The translations under genes were made by a program, and so were the position numbers. Below the pieces are notes generated by a model. It was not told the origin of the DNA and ran no database searches. It saw only the letters and a list, made by a program, of their open reading frames with translations. 64,000 nucleotides of DNA, from the NCBI GenBank assembly GCA_035570275.1, contig DATMNI010000386.1, positions 10,685 to 74,684 on the forward strand, read 5' to 3'. This document shows positions 1 to 8,879 of the stretch, in pieces; the first letter of the stretch is position 1, and each line of letters begins with the position of its first letter. The DNA comes from DATMNI01 sp035570275 (GTDB lineage Bacteria; Acidobacteriota; Terriglobia; Bryobacterales; Bryobacteraceae).

Positions 1-87
1 CCCACGCTGACGATTCTGGCGATGGCCTACCGCGCGGCCGACGCGCTGATCGGCCGCTACCTTAAGCGGCCCGGAGCACTGGCATGA
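1..87 (+). CDS. GMC-family oxidoreductase, C-terminal end only
   Basis: An open frame runs from base 1 to a TGA at 85-87 and ends in PTLTILAMAYRAADALIGRY followed by LKRPGALA. The PTLTI...A motif is typical of the last helix of GMC (glucose-methanol-choline) flavoprotein dehydrogenases. The next gene encodes a gluconate 2-dehydrogenase subunit 3-like protein, the usual small partner of such flavoproteins, which supports the assignment. Only the last 28 residues lie in the window, so substrate and cofactor motifs cannot be checked. Confidence 0.6.
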   Translation, partial: PTLTILAMAYRAADALIGRYLKRPGALA

Positions 88-100
88 CAGTGGCCCAACA

Positions 101-224
101 CGACCACTCCCTGACGGTCATGGCTCCGACTGAAGCGTCATGCGCAAATGAGGCCTCATACGCGAATGAAGCGTTATGCGCGACTGAAGCCTCGTTCGGA
201 GCCGTGACCGTGAAGGAGCGGTCG
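101..224. repeat. Palindromic element, family C copy 1
   Basis: Bases 101-127 and 198-224 are imperfect inverted repeats of about 27 bp. Their core, ACTCCCTGACGGTC, recurs in altered form at 12667-12702 and 20220-20240. The arms enclose an 18-bp tandem array. It fills the gap between the GMC gene and the next CDS. It looks like a dispersed non-coding palindromic element. Confidence 0.7.
129..200. repeat. 18-bp tandem repeat, four units
   Basis: Four consecutive diverged 18-bp units (129-146, 147-164, 165-182, 183-200) follow the pattern A-T/C-TGA-A/G-GC-CTCATGCGCG. They form the loop of the surrounding inverted repeat. Confidence 0.75.
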
Positions 225-256
225 TTCAATCCGACGCGCCGGGTGGCGGTGCTGGT

Positions 257-916
257 ATGAGGCGTCGCGAATTCATCACCTTGCCCGCAAGCTGCCTGGG
301 CGGCGTTCTGCTGTACACGCTGGCCCGCGAGCCGGTGCGCGTGCAGGCGCAGGAAGGCACGGTTCGCCTGCCTCTGCGATTCTTTACGGCCGAGGAAGCG
401 CGCGTAGTTGTGGCGGTGTGCGAGCGCATCTTCCCCAGCGATGCAAGCGGGCCGGGCGCTACCGAGGCTGGTGTGGTGGTCTACATTGACCGGCAACTGG
501 CCGGGCCGTACGGCCGCGACCAGCACCGGTATACGAAAGCGCCCTTCGTGGAATCGCTGGCGGAGCACGGCTATCAGGGCAAAGCCACGCCGCGGGAGAT
601 CTACCGCGAGGGCATCCGGCAACTCGCCGGGTTTGCCGACCTGCCCGCCGACCGGCAGGACGAGCGGCTTCGCGCCATCGAGCCGACGTTAATTTTCCAA
701 GTGTTACGCCGCCACACCATCGAGGGCATGTTTTGCGATCCGCTGCACGGCGGCAACGCCGGTATGATCGGTTGGCAGATGGTGGGCTACCCCGGGCCGC
801 TGATGAGCTACCGCGAGCAGATTGGCAAGCAGGATGGTGAAGCGTGGCAGCGTAAACCGGTAAGCCTCTCCGGGTTATTGGGCCGGCCGGTGGCGGGGTG
901 GGAGGAGGAACGCTGA
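257..916 (+). CDS. Gluconate 2-dehydrogenase subunit 3 family protein
   Basis: This 219-residue protein opens with MRRREFITLPASCLGG, a Tat-type twin-arginine leader with a short hydrophobic stretch, so export to the periplasm is expected. The body, starting at FFTAEEARVVVAVCERIFPS, matches the gluconate 2-dehydrogenase subunit 3 family (PF13618), in which the small subunit accompanies a GMC flavoprotein and helps its export. It follows the end of a GMC gene, which supports a two-subunit periplasmic sugar or alcohol dehydrogenase. No cytochrome c subunit is visible in the window. The intergenic gap carries a palindromic element instead of a clear promoter. The substrate is unknown. Confidence 0.8.
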   Translation: MRRREFITLPASCLGGVLLYTLAREPVRVQAQEGTVRLPLRFFTAEEARVVVAVCERIFPSDASGPGATEAGVVVYIDRQLAGPYGRDQHRYTKAPFVESLAEHGYQGKATPREIYREGIRQLAGFADLPADRQDERLRAIEPTLIFQVLRRHTIEGMFCDPLHGGNAGMIGWQMVGYPGPLMSYREQIGKQDGEAWQRKPVSLSGLLGRPVAGWEEER

Positions 917-1034
917 CGGCAAATGTCAGCGCTTCAAGCGCTTGAAAAAGCACAAATAAGGATTGCAAGCCGTACTGGAATGTGATAGTTTTCGACCACG
1001 GGTAGTATTGACCAACCATTTTGGAGGAGGGGGT

Positions 1035-4000
1035 ATGCCTCGTTTGCAGAGCTCTGGGACTTCGTGTCAGCGTGTTGCGCACAGGGGCGCGGCCGTAATG
1101 CGGATTTCCTTCCTGATTCTTTTCTGCGCTTGCGCGGTTTTTGCGCAACGCGACCTTTCCACACTTGCCGGAACCGTGAACGACACCTCTGGTGGGGTTG
1201 TCGCGAACGCCGCCGTCAAAATCACCGAACTGGCAACCGGATTGTCTTATGACACGGTCAGCAACACTGCAGGCGAATTTGTCCGGCCGGCGCTGAAGCC
1301 TTCGACTTACTCAGTGGAAGTCTCCGCACCCGGCTTCAAGAAGTCCGAGCAGAAGGGCATCATTCTGACCGCCGGAGAGCGCACCGGCATAGTCATTACG
1401 CTGACGGTTGGCGACGTCGGCCAGACTGTGGAAGTGACGGCATCAGCGCCGATTCTGCAGACCGAAAGCACGCAGGTGGGCGCCAATCTGAATACCAAGA
1501 CGATGACCGATATTCCGCTTGGCGGGCAGCGCAATTTTGCGTACCTGGCGCGTTTGTCGCCGGGAGTGGTCCCGGCCGAACCCGGTGCGCGCGATTCAGC
1601 CAACGGCGGGTTCTCCGCCAATGGCGTCCGCTCCAACGGGCAGAATAACTTTCTGCTGAACGGCGTGGATAACAACATCAACACCATCGACTTCCTGAAT
1701 CAAACCGCGTACGCCGTCGGCCCATCGGTGGAAGCCATCGGCGAGATGACCGTAATTACCAACGGCTACAACGCGGAGTATGGCCGGGCCGCGGGCGGTG
1801 TGGTGAATGTCAACCTGAAGTCGGGTGAAAACCAGCTTCACGGCAGCTTGTTTGAGATCCTGCAGAATAAGAAGCTTGACGCCAATCGCTGGGAGAACAA
1901 CCTGGCTGGAGTGGCGCGCGGTCCGTTCGTGCAGAATCAGTTTGGCGCCACGGCCGGCGGCGCCATCATCAAGAACAAGCTGTTCATGTTCGGCGACTAC
2001 CAGGGTACGCGCATCGCCGATTCCGGTGGCTCGGTCCCGAACCTCGGCTATTCGGGATTCACGACCGTTCCTACGGCAGCGATGAAGAAGGGCGATTTTT
2101 CGAGCGAGTTGGGCGGCGTAATCGGGACCGATCCCATCTCGGGATCCTCGATCAATCAGGGCGTAATTTACGATCCCCTCTCGACGGTGTACAACTCCGC
2201 CGGCGTTCCGGTTTCGCGGAGCCCATTCGTCGGAAACCAGTTGCCTTCGAGCCGTTTCGATCCGGCTTTCTCGAAGATGCTGCAACTGTACCCGGCCGCC
2301 AATCAGCCGATCAGGGTTGGAACGTTTCCGGCCAACGATTTCTTTTACGTGACGCCGGGAGCCCAGATTACCGATCAAGGCGACGGGCGCGTAGACTACC
2401 GGATCAGCCCGAAGGATAGCCTGTTCGGCTCCATCAGTTGGTCGAACACCGGCAAGACCGACGGTGTGCTCTTCCCGGGTCCGCTGGATGGTTCCGGGTT
2501 CAATGGCGCCTCAGAAGTCGATCTGAGCCGCAATGCGCAGATGAGCTACACGCGTGTCTGGAGCCCGACGATCATTTCGGAAACCCGCGTGGGCTTCACG
2601 CGCCTGGTGACCTCACGCCTGGGCGGCAACCCGACTGGCGACCTGTTTACGCAATTTGGAATTGGCGGCTACAACCCGTCCACCGCGGCTGCCAATAACG
2701 GCGGCCTGCCGATGACCGCCTTCAGCAACGGCTACAACGCCATTGGAGCCACCGACTGGGTTCCCACCAAGGAATTCAACAACGTGTGGGATTTCATTCA
2801 GAATGTGGCAGTGAATAAGGGCACCCACGCCCTCAAGTTCGGCGCCGAGTTCCGGCCCATCAAATTCCCGTTCTTCCAGGTTCCCGATCCGCACGGAAAC
2901 ATCGGCTACAGTCAGAACGAGACGGCATTTCCGCTGACGACCAAGGGCAGCACCGGCGCGGCCATCAACACCGTGACCGGAGATCCCATCGCTTCGGCCC
3001 TGCTGGGGCAACTGGACAGCGGCAACATTTCCACCACGAACTTCATCTCTTCGCAGAAGACCGCCTACGCCTGGTATGCGCAGGATGACTGGAAATTGAC
3101 GCCGAAGCTGACCGTGAACCTGGGGCTGCGGTACGAATTGTGGTCGCCCATCGACGAGCGCTTCGCCCGCCAGGCCAATTTCGACCTGCAAACCCAGACG
3201 CTCTTCATCCCCAAGGGGCCCAACCAGGATGCGGCGCTGCCGCCGAATTTCGCCACCGCCTTCCCCTCGATCAAGGTGTCCCGAGGCCAGGTGCCCTCCA
3301 CGTTGGTTCCCTGGGACAAATACGATTTCGGCCCGCGTCTCGGAATTGCCTACCAGGTGATGCCGAAGACGGTAATCCGGGTGGGATTCGGCATGTTTTT
3401 CGGCGGCGAAGAGAACCAGGGCGGCAGCCCGAATCGTGGTGAGGGGGTGCCCTTCAACGAGACGGTGAACCTGGTGCGCTCGAACGGCCTCAGCAGCTTT
3501 ATCGGCGTCTCGCAGTCGCAGTGTACCGGCTGCAACTACTTCCCCAGCGGTCTAACTGGCGGTTATCCTCTCAACGTGTTCACGCTGCCGGCGCCGGTTT
3601 CGTTCCGTGGCGTGCAGTCTGATTTCCGCAATCCGCTGGTGCAGAAGTGGAACTTTGTGGTTCAGCGGGAACTGCCGGGCGACATGGCCCTGGAAGTCGG
3701 TTACGAAGGCAATCACCAATCCCATCAGGTGATCTTGTGGAATTCCGACCCCTCCGCCAACATCGGCACCACCAATTCGGCGATCACCGGGGAGACGCAG
3801 CGCGAGATTCTGCCGCCTGCCAACTGCCCCGCGTGCGCCTCCATCGGCAGTGGTCTGTCGATGACCTCTTCGTTCGGCTACGGCAATTACGCGGCACTTT
3901 CGACCAAGCTGGAAAAGCGGTTCTCGCATGGGCTGCAATTCCTGATGGCGTACGTCTGGAGCCACGCGCTGGCCAACAGCGGCACGCCGCTGAGCGGTTC

Positions 4001-4634
4001 GAGCAACCTGGGTACTCCCGACCCGACCAACTTCGCGTCGGAATACTCCAGCGCTTCCTGGGACATTCGCCACAACTTCACCAGCGCTTTCACGTATGAC
4101 GTTCCTTTCGGCAGGGGAAAGCGGCTCGGCACCAACATGAACCGGCTCACTGATGTGGTTGTCGGCAACTGGCACGTCAACGGCCTGCTCTCGCTGCGCA
4201 CGGGCGTTCCTTACACGCTGCGCTACAACGGATGCCAGGGCGTGTGGGGAGCCTGTCGGCCGGATGCGGTTTCGGGCCTCAACCCCAACGCGGCGCCGGA
4301 TGCGGGGCGCGACCCCAGCCTGTGGTTCAACATCAACAACGTGGGGGTTCCGGCGGCTCTGACCGGCGGTAATCTGGGCCTGCAGAGCCAGACTGGTCCG
4401 CCCACCCGGACATTGGATTTCTCGGTGTTCAAGGATTTCCCGATCACGGAACGCATCAAAGTGCAGTTCCGGGCGGAGTCATTCAACCTCGCCAATACCC
4501 CCCAATACAGCACGCCCGATGGCAACCTGCAAGACGCCAGGTCGCTGGGCGGAAACGGCAACTTCGGCAAGATCACCAGCACGTTGGCCGGAACCGAGCG
4601 GCATGTTCAGTTCTCACTGCGGCTGCACTTCTGA
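1035..4634 (+). CDS. TonB-dependent receptor 1 (Oar-like, carboxypeptidase-regulatory-like N-terminus)
   Basis: This large outer-membrane receptor has about 1,199 residues. A strong Shine-Dalgarno run GGAGGAGGG (1023-1033) sits just before ATG 1035, so that start is preferred over the more upstream 963. An internal ATG at 1098 (MRISFLILFCACAVFAQ) would give a classical signal peptide without the extra 21 residues and is an alternative. After cleavage at AFAQ, a carboxypeptidase-regulatory-like beta-sandwich (about residues 40-120) precedes a plug region (LNGVDNNIN, EYGRAAGG) and a long beta-barrel ending in the aromatic C-terminus FSLRLHF. This architecture is typical of Acidobacteria receptors for large organic substrates; the ligand is unknown. 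Confidence 0.9.
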   Translation: MPRLQSSGTSCQRVAHRGAAVMRISFLILFCACAVFAQRDLSTLAGTVNDTSGGVVANAAVKITELATGLSYDTVSNTAGEFVRPALKPSTYSVEVSAPGFKKSEQKGIILTAGERTGIVITLTVGDVGQTVEVTASAPILQTESTQVGANLNTKTMTDIPLGGQRNFAYLARLSPGVVPAEPGARDSANGGFSANGVRSNGQNNFLLNGVDNNINTIDFLNQTAYAVGPSVEAIGEMTVITNGYNAEYGRAAGGVVNVNLKSGENQLHGSLFEILQNKKLDANRWENNLAGVARGPFVQNQFGATAGGAIIKNKLFMFGDYQGTRIADSGGSVPNLGYSGFTTVPTAAMKKGDFSSELGGVIGTDPISGSSINQGVIYDPLSTVYNSAGVPVSRSPFVGNQLPSSRFDPAFSKMLQLYPAANQPIRVGTFPANDFFYVTPGAQITDQGDGRVDYRISPKDSLFGSISWSNTGKTDGVLFPGPLDGSGFNGASEVDLSRNAQMSYTRVWSPTIISETRVGFTRLVTSRLGGNPTGDLFTQFGIGGYNPSTAAANNGGLPMTAFSNGYNAIGATDWVPTKEFNNVWDFIQNVAVNKGTHALKFGAEFRPIKFPFFQVPDPHGNIGYSQNETAFPLTTKGSTGAAINTVTGDPIASALLGQLDSGNISTTNFISSQKTAYAWYAQDDWKLTPKLTVNLGLRYELWSPIDERFARQANFDLQTQTLFIPKGPNQDAALPPNFATAFPSIKVSRGQVPSTLVPWDKYDFGPRLGIAYQVMPKTVIRVGFGMFFGGEENQGGSPNRGEGVPFNETVNLVRSNGLSSFIGVSQSQCTGCNYFPSGLTGGYPLNVFTLPAPVSFRGVQSDFRNPLVQKWNFVVQRELPGDMALEVGYEGNHQSHQVILWNSDPSANIGTTNSAITGETQREILPPANCPACASIGSGLSMTSSFGYGNYAALSTKLEKRFSHGLQFLMAYVWSHALANSGTPLSGSSNLGTPDPTNFASEYSSASWDIRHNFTSAFTYDVPFGRGKRLGTNMNRLTDVVVGNWHVNGLLSLRTGVPYTLRYNGCQGVWGACRPDAVSGLNPNAAPDAGRDPSLWFNINNVGVPAALTGGNLGLQSQTGPPTRTLDFSVFKDFPITERIKVQFRAESFNLANTPQYSTPDGNLQDARSLGGNGNFGKITSTLAGTERHVQFSLRLHF

Positions 4635-4665
4635 GGGCTGATCGAAAAACTCGTATAGACTGGAG

Positions 4666-4694
4666 GGGGAGGGCCGCCAGGCTCTCCCCTTTTT
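4666..4694 (+). terminator. Rho-independent terminator abutting the next start codon
   Basis: A 10-bp stem (GGGGAGGGCC / GGCTCTCCCC with one G-T pair, 4666-4675 and 4680-4689) has a GCCA loop and is followed by five T residues. It is well placed to end transcription of TonB receptor 1. The ATG of the TPR gene begins only three bases after the T-run, so readthrough or an unusual initiation mode is needed for that gene. Confidence 0.75.
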
Positions 4695-4697
4695 CTT

Positions 4698-5708
4698 ATG
4701 ATTTGGCTGTTTGTGGTGGTGCTCTTCGCCGGCCAGTTTGAAACCACATTCCATGCCGGTCTGGTTGCCCTCAACCAAAACGATCTTGGTGTCGCGGAAG
4801 CGCAGTTGGAAGCGGCATCGAAACTGGAGCCGCGCGACGGACGCGTCTGGCTGGCGCTGGCGCAGACCTACCGGAGACTGGATAAGACCGGGCAGGCGCA
4901 GGCCGCCGCCAGAAACGCCGAAACGTTTGCTTCCAACGGCGCGCTGCTCAAAGCCCTGGCGCTTTACTATTCGGAAGCTGCGGATTTCGTCAAAGCGGCC
5001 GAAATGTTGCAGGGAGCTATTCGCCGCAACGCCTTGGACGAAAGCTCCTACTTCGACCTGGCGCAACTATACTTGAAGCAGCAGAATTTCGCCGCCGCTC
5101 TGGAGACGCTGAATGCCGGCCGCACCCATTTCGAAAAAAGCGCGCAGATTGAACTGGCGGCGGGCGTGGCTTATTACGGTTTGCGGCGCTTTCCGGAGGC
5201 GACCGATGCATTCCTCGGTACCATCCGGCTCGACCCCGATATCCCGCAACCGTACGTTTTTCTGGGCCGCATGCTGGATCAGGCCGAAGACAAACTGGCC
5301 AGGATTACGGAGGTCTTCGCGGGCTTTGCGCGCAGCGCGCCGGACAACTATATGAGCAGTTTTCTGTATGGTAAGGCGCTGGCGCTTCAGGGTTCGGCAG
5401 GGCAGGCGGAAGCGCAACTGCGAAAGTCCATCCAGCAGAACGGCCAGTTTTGGGAATCGCATTTCGAACTAGGCGTGCTGCTGGACCGGCGGGGAGAATT
5501 CTCGGCCGCCGCCCAGGAGATCCGGCGCAGCAGCGAACTGAACCCCGACGATCCCATGCCCCACTATCGGCTGGCGCGTCTTTACGACCGGTTGGGCAAG
5601 ACGGCCGAAGCTGGCGCGGAGCGGGAAGTGCACGCCAGGCTGATGGCCGGGCAGTCAGGAACGCAGGCAGGGACACAGGCAGGAATGCCTGTGCCACTAC
5701 AGAAATGA
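4698..5708 (+). CDS. Exported TPR-repeat protein
   Basis: The 336-residue product begins MIWLFVVVLFAGQ, a short signal peptide, and is then made of tetratricopeptide repeats (for example SSYFDLAQLYLKQQNFAAAL and PHYRLARLYDRLGKTAEAG). TPR domains are protein-interaction scaffolds, so a helper role for the secreted enzymes encoded downstream is likely but unproven. There is no recognisable Shine-Dalgarno because a terminator stem-loop occupies the leader. The C-terminal tail, rich in G, Q, T and A, is encoded by a dispersed repeat (5674-5697) and an 18-bp-like duplication, so it is probably not part of the original protein. It is the first gene of a gene-dense plus-strand run to 15382. Confidence 0.8.
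   Translation: MIWLFVVVLFAGQFETTFHAGLVALNQNDLGVAEAQLEAASKLEPRDGRVWLALAQTYRRLDKTGQAQAAARNAETFASNGALLKALALYYSEAADFVKAAEMLQGAIRRNALDESSYFDLAQLYLKQQNFAAALETLNAGRTHFEKSAQIELAAGVAYYGLRRFPEATDAFLGTIRLDPDIPQPYVFLGRMLDQAEDKLARITEVFAGFARSAPDNYMSSFLYGKALALQGSAGQAEAQLRKSIQQNGQFWESHFELGVLLDRRGEFSAAAQEIRRSSELNPDDPMPHYRLARLYDRLGKTAEAGAEREVHARLMAGQSGTQAGTQAGMPVPLQK
5674..5697. repeat. Dispersed palindrome, family D copy 1
   Basis: The 24-bp palindrome CACAGGCAGGAATGCCTGTG plus CCAC is found again, inverted and with one change, at 63254-63277. Here it lies inside the last codons of the TPR gene and contributes its C-terminal residues. Confidence 0.7.
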
Positions 5709-5715
5709 GGCTGCC

Positions 5716-6402
5716 ATGAATCGCCGCCGATTTCTTGCCGCCGCCGCCGTTTCCGCAACCGGCCTTCGCGCGGACGAGGGAAAACCGAAACTGCTGCTGC
5801 CGAGCGACGAAGCCGACGAATTCGGCTTCCGGCTGATGTGGTACAGCCCGGTGCCGCCCATCGATGCCGCGGCTTTTCAACTGAAGATCCGCGGCCTGGT
5901 GGAAAAGCCGCAGTCGCTTTCGCTGACGCAACTCCGGCGTTTTCCTCAGGAAACCCAGAACACCAGAATGAAGTGTGTGCAGTGCTGGTCGTCGCGAACC
6001 AACTGGGGCGGCTTCCGCTTCGGGCAGCTTGTGGAAGCCGCCAAGCCGCTGAAGACCGCCAAAGCCGTGCGCATCGAGTGCGCCGATAAATGGTACGAGT
6101 ATTTCACCATCGAAGACCTGCTATCGCCGCGCGTGCTGATGGTTCTGGACATGGCCGGCAAGCCGCTCGCGGACCGCCACGGCGCGCCGCTGCGCCTGAT
6201 CGATCCCGGCCGTTACGGGTACAAGTCGGCGAAGCTGATCACCTCGATTGAGTTTGTCGCCGAGGGCAAAGGCAGTATGGCTTGCGACATTGGGCCGTAC
6301 TATTCTCCCTCGGGCGAGATCAAGTCCGGCTACGATCATCCTCTGGATCTGGGCCCGGCCGTGCGCCGGAAGATCGGCGGCGGCGAGATCACGGAGTACT
6401 AA
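5716..6402 (+). CDS. Tat-exported molybdopterin-dependent oxidoreductase (sulfite oxidase / MsrP-like)
   Basis: The 228-residue protein has a Tat leader (MNRRRFLAAAAVSA) and a sulfite-oxidase-type molybdopterin domain (PF00174). The segment RMKCVQCWSSRTNWGGF (residues 84-100) aligns with the MsrP segment that carries the molybdenum-binding cysteine, so Cys87 is the likely ligand; Cys90 is an extra nearby cysteine. No MsrQ-like haem membrane partner is encoded nearby, so the electron donor and substrate are unclear. The gene starts seven bases after the TPR gene and ends one base before the next ATG, indicating co-transcription and probably a shared periplasmic role. Confidence 0.82.
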   Translation: MNRRRFLAAAAVSATGLRADEGKPKLLLPSDEADEFGFRLMWYSPVPPIDAAAFQLKIRGLVEKPQSLSLTQLRRFPQETQNTRMKCVQCWSSRTNWGGFRFGQLVEAAKPLKTAKAVRIECADKWYEYFTIEDLLSPRVLMVLDMAGKPLADRHGAPLRLIDPGRYGYKSAKLITSIEFVAEGKGSMACDIGPYYSPSGEIKSGYDHPLDLGPAVRRKIGGGEITEY

Positions 6403-6403
6403 A

Positions 6404-7588
6404 ATGATGCGTCTGACAAAGCGCCGGTTTGTGCAGCTTGCCGGGCTCTCTATCGCCCACCGGATTCTTCCGGGGCATCTGTTCGCTCAACAAACGGCCG
6501 CGCAACAAATCGCCGCCCAAAAAGCTGCCAGGCGGCCGTCGAACAAAGTGATCATCGTGACCTTTGGCGGCGGCGTGCGCTATTCCGAGACCTTCGCGCC
6601 GGAGGGTCTGCAGAACATTCCGCGGCTGGTGGCGCTGCGCGAAAAAGGTTACTTCTTCAATAGCTGCGTCAACTCCGGCGTGCTTTCGCATTTCAACTCC
6701 ACCGCCAGCATTCTGACTGGCAATTGGCAGCGCGTGGACGATTTCGGCTTCCAGCCGCCGGCGGGGCCGACGCTGTTCGAGTACTACCGCAAACAATCGG
6801 GCGCCGGTCCGTTGGATGCGTGGGCGGTGGCTACCAACAAAAGCTTTGCGTCCATGGGCTGGGGTTCGGACCGCGACTTCGGGCAGCCTTACGGGGCCAA
6901 TGTAGTGCTGCCGAAACAACTCCTGCTGGAAGCGGTTCAGGAAGTGGTGAAGAAAGGCGCGGAGGGTGGCGTGGCCAATCGCGAAGACGTGCTGCGTCGT
7001 CTGGAGGGCGTGCTTAACGAGGGCTACGAAGGAGTCGGCTGGACCATTTTTCAAGCCGGCCGGAAGCTGGACCGGCAAGTGCGCGATACGCTGGTGCGCG
7101 GACTGGTGGAATACATCAACGGGCCGGAAGCTCCCACATCGGGAGACGAGCTGACGTTTTTCATCACGCGCGAAATCATGCGGGAGTTCGCGCCGCGCCT
7201 GATCCTGGTGAATTTCTGGGACATGGATGTGGCCCACTGGGGCTCGTACTCGCTGTACCTCAACGCCATCACCAAGACCGACCGCCTGACCGGAATGTTG
7301 TGGGAAGAAGTTCAGGCCAACCAGAGCTACAAGGACAAAACCACGCTGCTGGTGCTGCCGGAACTGGGCCGCGACGGCGACAAGAATACCGCCAACGGGT
7401 TTCTGAACCACCGCAGCGGAGACGCTTCGTGCCGCAATACGTGGCTTCTGGCCATGGGTACGGCCGTGCCGCCGGGCCAGACCGAGCGGCCGGTTCACCA
7501 CGTGGATGTGGCGGCCACCGCGGCGGAGTTGCTGGGCGTCAAGGCCGCGGGCCTAGCCGGCCTGCCCATGCGAGAGCTGTTGCTGTAA
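6404..7588 (+). CDS. Tat-exported alkaline-phosphatase-superfamily (sulfatase-like) protein
   Basis: I use ATG 6404, one base after the upstream stop, rather than 6248, because translation then begins with a Tat leader (MMRLTKRRFVQLAGLS). The mature part starts KVIIVTFGGGVRYSETF and contains a STASILTGNW segment, LILVNFWDMDVAHWGSYSLY, LLVLPELGRDGD and a late HVDVAATAAELLGV segment. Together these are the layout of the alkaline phosphatase/sulfatase fold. The usual sulfatase C/S-x-P-x-R signature is absent, so it may be a phosphodiesterase-like or inactive member. Residues after the leader (QQTAA, QQIAA, QKAA) come from a 15-bp tandem duplication at 6488-6529. The stop overlaps the next start (TAATG). 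Confidence 0.65.
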   Translation: MMRLTKRRFVQLAGLSIAHRILPGHLFAQQTAAQQIAAQKAARRPSNKVIIVTFGGGVRYSETFAPEGLQNIPRLVALREKGYFFNSCVNSGVLSHFNSTASILTGNWQRVDDFGFQPPAGPTLFEYYRKQSGAGPLDAWAVATNKSFASMGWGSDRDFGQPYGANVVLPKQLLLEAVQEVVKKGAEGGVANREDVLRRLEGVLNEGYEGVGWTIFQAGRKLDRQVRDTLVRGLVEYINGPEAPTSGDELTFFITREIMREFAPRLILVNFWDMDVAHWGSYSLYLNAITKTDRLTGMLWEEVQANQSYKDKTTLLVLPELGRDGDKNTANGFLNHRSGDASCRNTWLLAMGTAVPPGQTERPVHHVDVAATAAELLGVKAAGLAGLPMRELLL

Positions 7589-8877
7589 TGCCTGCCAATA
7601 CGCCCAAGGTTTCCGCTGCAATGCAGGCCCTGATCGATAAAGGGCTGCTGGATGGCCTGCCGCGCTCTTTCGGCGCATTCTGCTTCGACCAGATGAAGGA
7701 CTGGGACCTGCTGTTTCCCGCCGAGCGCAGCTACTTCGAACGGCTGTTCGGGTTGCTTGACCGCTCCAGCGGGCCGGTGGTGGAGCGATTGTTCCAGCCG
7801 CTACGCGAGCTCGAACCCAAGATGGGGATGAACGAGAAAACCTGGCCGCGCGGCCAATTCACGCTGGAGCAGGTGGATTTTCTCAATCGCAACCGGTACT
7901 ACCCCGAGTGGCGGGCGGCCGTAGCTCAAGTCTTTGCACAACTCGATCCGGCGCTGGACGCCGAGGCCGCGCGCAACGGCCATGCGCGCCTGGCGATCGT
8001 GATTGCGCCGGCGCAGTTGCCGACAGATCCGGGCCGCATGTGGACACGCTTCCAGGGCCGCGGCAAGCGTGTGGAGATTTCAGGGCCAGAGAGCGCCGAG
8101 GAGTTTCTGCCGCTGCTGCTAACCGGCGAAGAGCAGAGCCGCAAAGCCCCGACGATCGGCCAGTTGTTCGCCGCGGGCAAGAAGGGCGGCGCGTATACGT
8201 CGTGGATTGTGGAAGCCGGCGCGGGCGTTTCGCGGTTGGGTTCCGATTCCGGCGGCGCTGCTGATTACGGCGTGGTCAAATGCAGTTACGAGTCGCTGGC
8301 CCAATACCGCAAGCGGCTCATGAAGGATGTGCAGAGCGTGGTGGACGCGCAGGAAACGCCGGGGCCCCGGCAGCTTAGCGCGCGTCTGAAGCAGATGAAG
8401 ATTTTGACCTCCGAGGGCGACCTGGCGCGCGACCCCATTCTCGCCGAGTTCGCCCGCGCTATTCTGCTGAGCGGCAACGGCACGCTGCTCATCAACAACA
8501 CATTCGTCGAGTGGGCCACGGTGCAGTCGGTGAGGCGCGCGCGTCCTTCGGTGACGGTAGTCGGTTTCGGTATCCGGAACAAGGTGAAGCCGTTCAGCAG
8601 CCTGCTGATCTATGCCGATCAGGAAGCGACCAATCCGATTCCGTCGCAGATGGACACCCTGGGTTCGTACGTGGACCTGGAGGTGTTCTACCAGTACATC
8701 TGGCAGGAGTTCGAAAAATACGCGGAATACCGGAACAACACGGCCTATCTGTTTGTGGGCGAAGGCATGGAGGAAATGCTGGCGATGGCGCCGCCCGACT
8801 TTCCGCTGATGACCGCGGCGGGCCCGTTGACGCTTCCGGCGGTGTTCGGCCATTTGAAGGACTGGCTGAGCGTCTGA
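7588..8877 (+). CDS. Uncharacterised protein in the molybdopterin/CRTAC1 operon
   Basis: The 429-residue product starts at the ATG that overlaps the upstream stop and has no signal peptide or membrane segment, unlike its exported neighbours. I do not recognise a family. Visible features are an N-terminal helical part (RSFGAFCFDQMKDWDLLFP), a central segment with LAIVIAPAQLPTDPGRMWTRF and a C-terminal alpha/beta part (LLINNTFVEWATVQSVRRA, TVVGFGIRNKVKPFSSLLIY). It may be a cytoplasmic maturation or regulatory factor for the exported enzymes, but this is only inferred from its strict position in the operon. The reading frame is intact and has normal codon use. Confidence 0.7.
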   Translation: MPANTPKVSAAMQALIDKGLLDGLPRSFGAFCFDQMKDWDLLFPAERSYFERLFGLLDRSSGPVVERLFQPLRELEPKMGMNEKTWPRGQFTLEQVDFLNRNRYYPEWRAAVAQVFAQLDPALDAEAARNGHARLAIVIAPAQLPTDPGRMWTRFQGRGKRVEISGPESAEEFLPLLLTGEEQSRKAPTIGQLFAAGKKGGAYTSWIVEAGAGVSRLGSDSGGAADYGVVKCSYESLAQYRKRLMKDVQSVVDAQETPGPRQLSARLKQMKILTSEGDLARDPILAEFARAILLSGNGTLLINNTFVEWATVQSVRRARPSVTVVGFGIRNKVKPFSSLLIYADQEATNPIPSQMDTLGSYVDLEVFYQYIWQEFEKYAEYRNNTAYLFVGEGMEEMLAMAPPDFPLMTAAGPLTLPAVFGHLKDWLSV

Positions 8878-8879
8878 CC

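Noticed and set aside
6389..7501. 370-residue minus-strand open frame
   Set aside because: It is antisense to the phosphatase-like gene, with no start signal or family resemblance and His/Arg-rich composition typical of shadow frames.
8511..8879. Upstream extension of the CRTAC1-TPR frame
   Set aside because: It overlaps the conserved 3' part of the preceding gene and would bury the Tat leader that starts at 8880.
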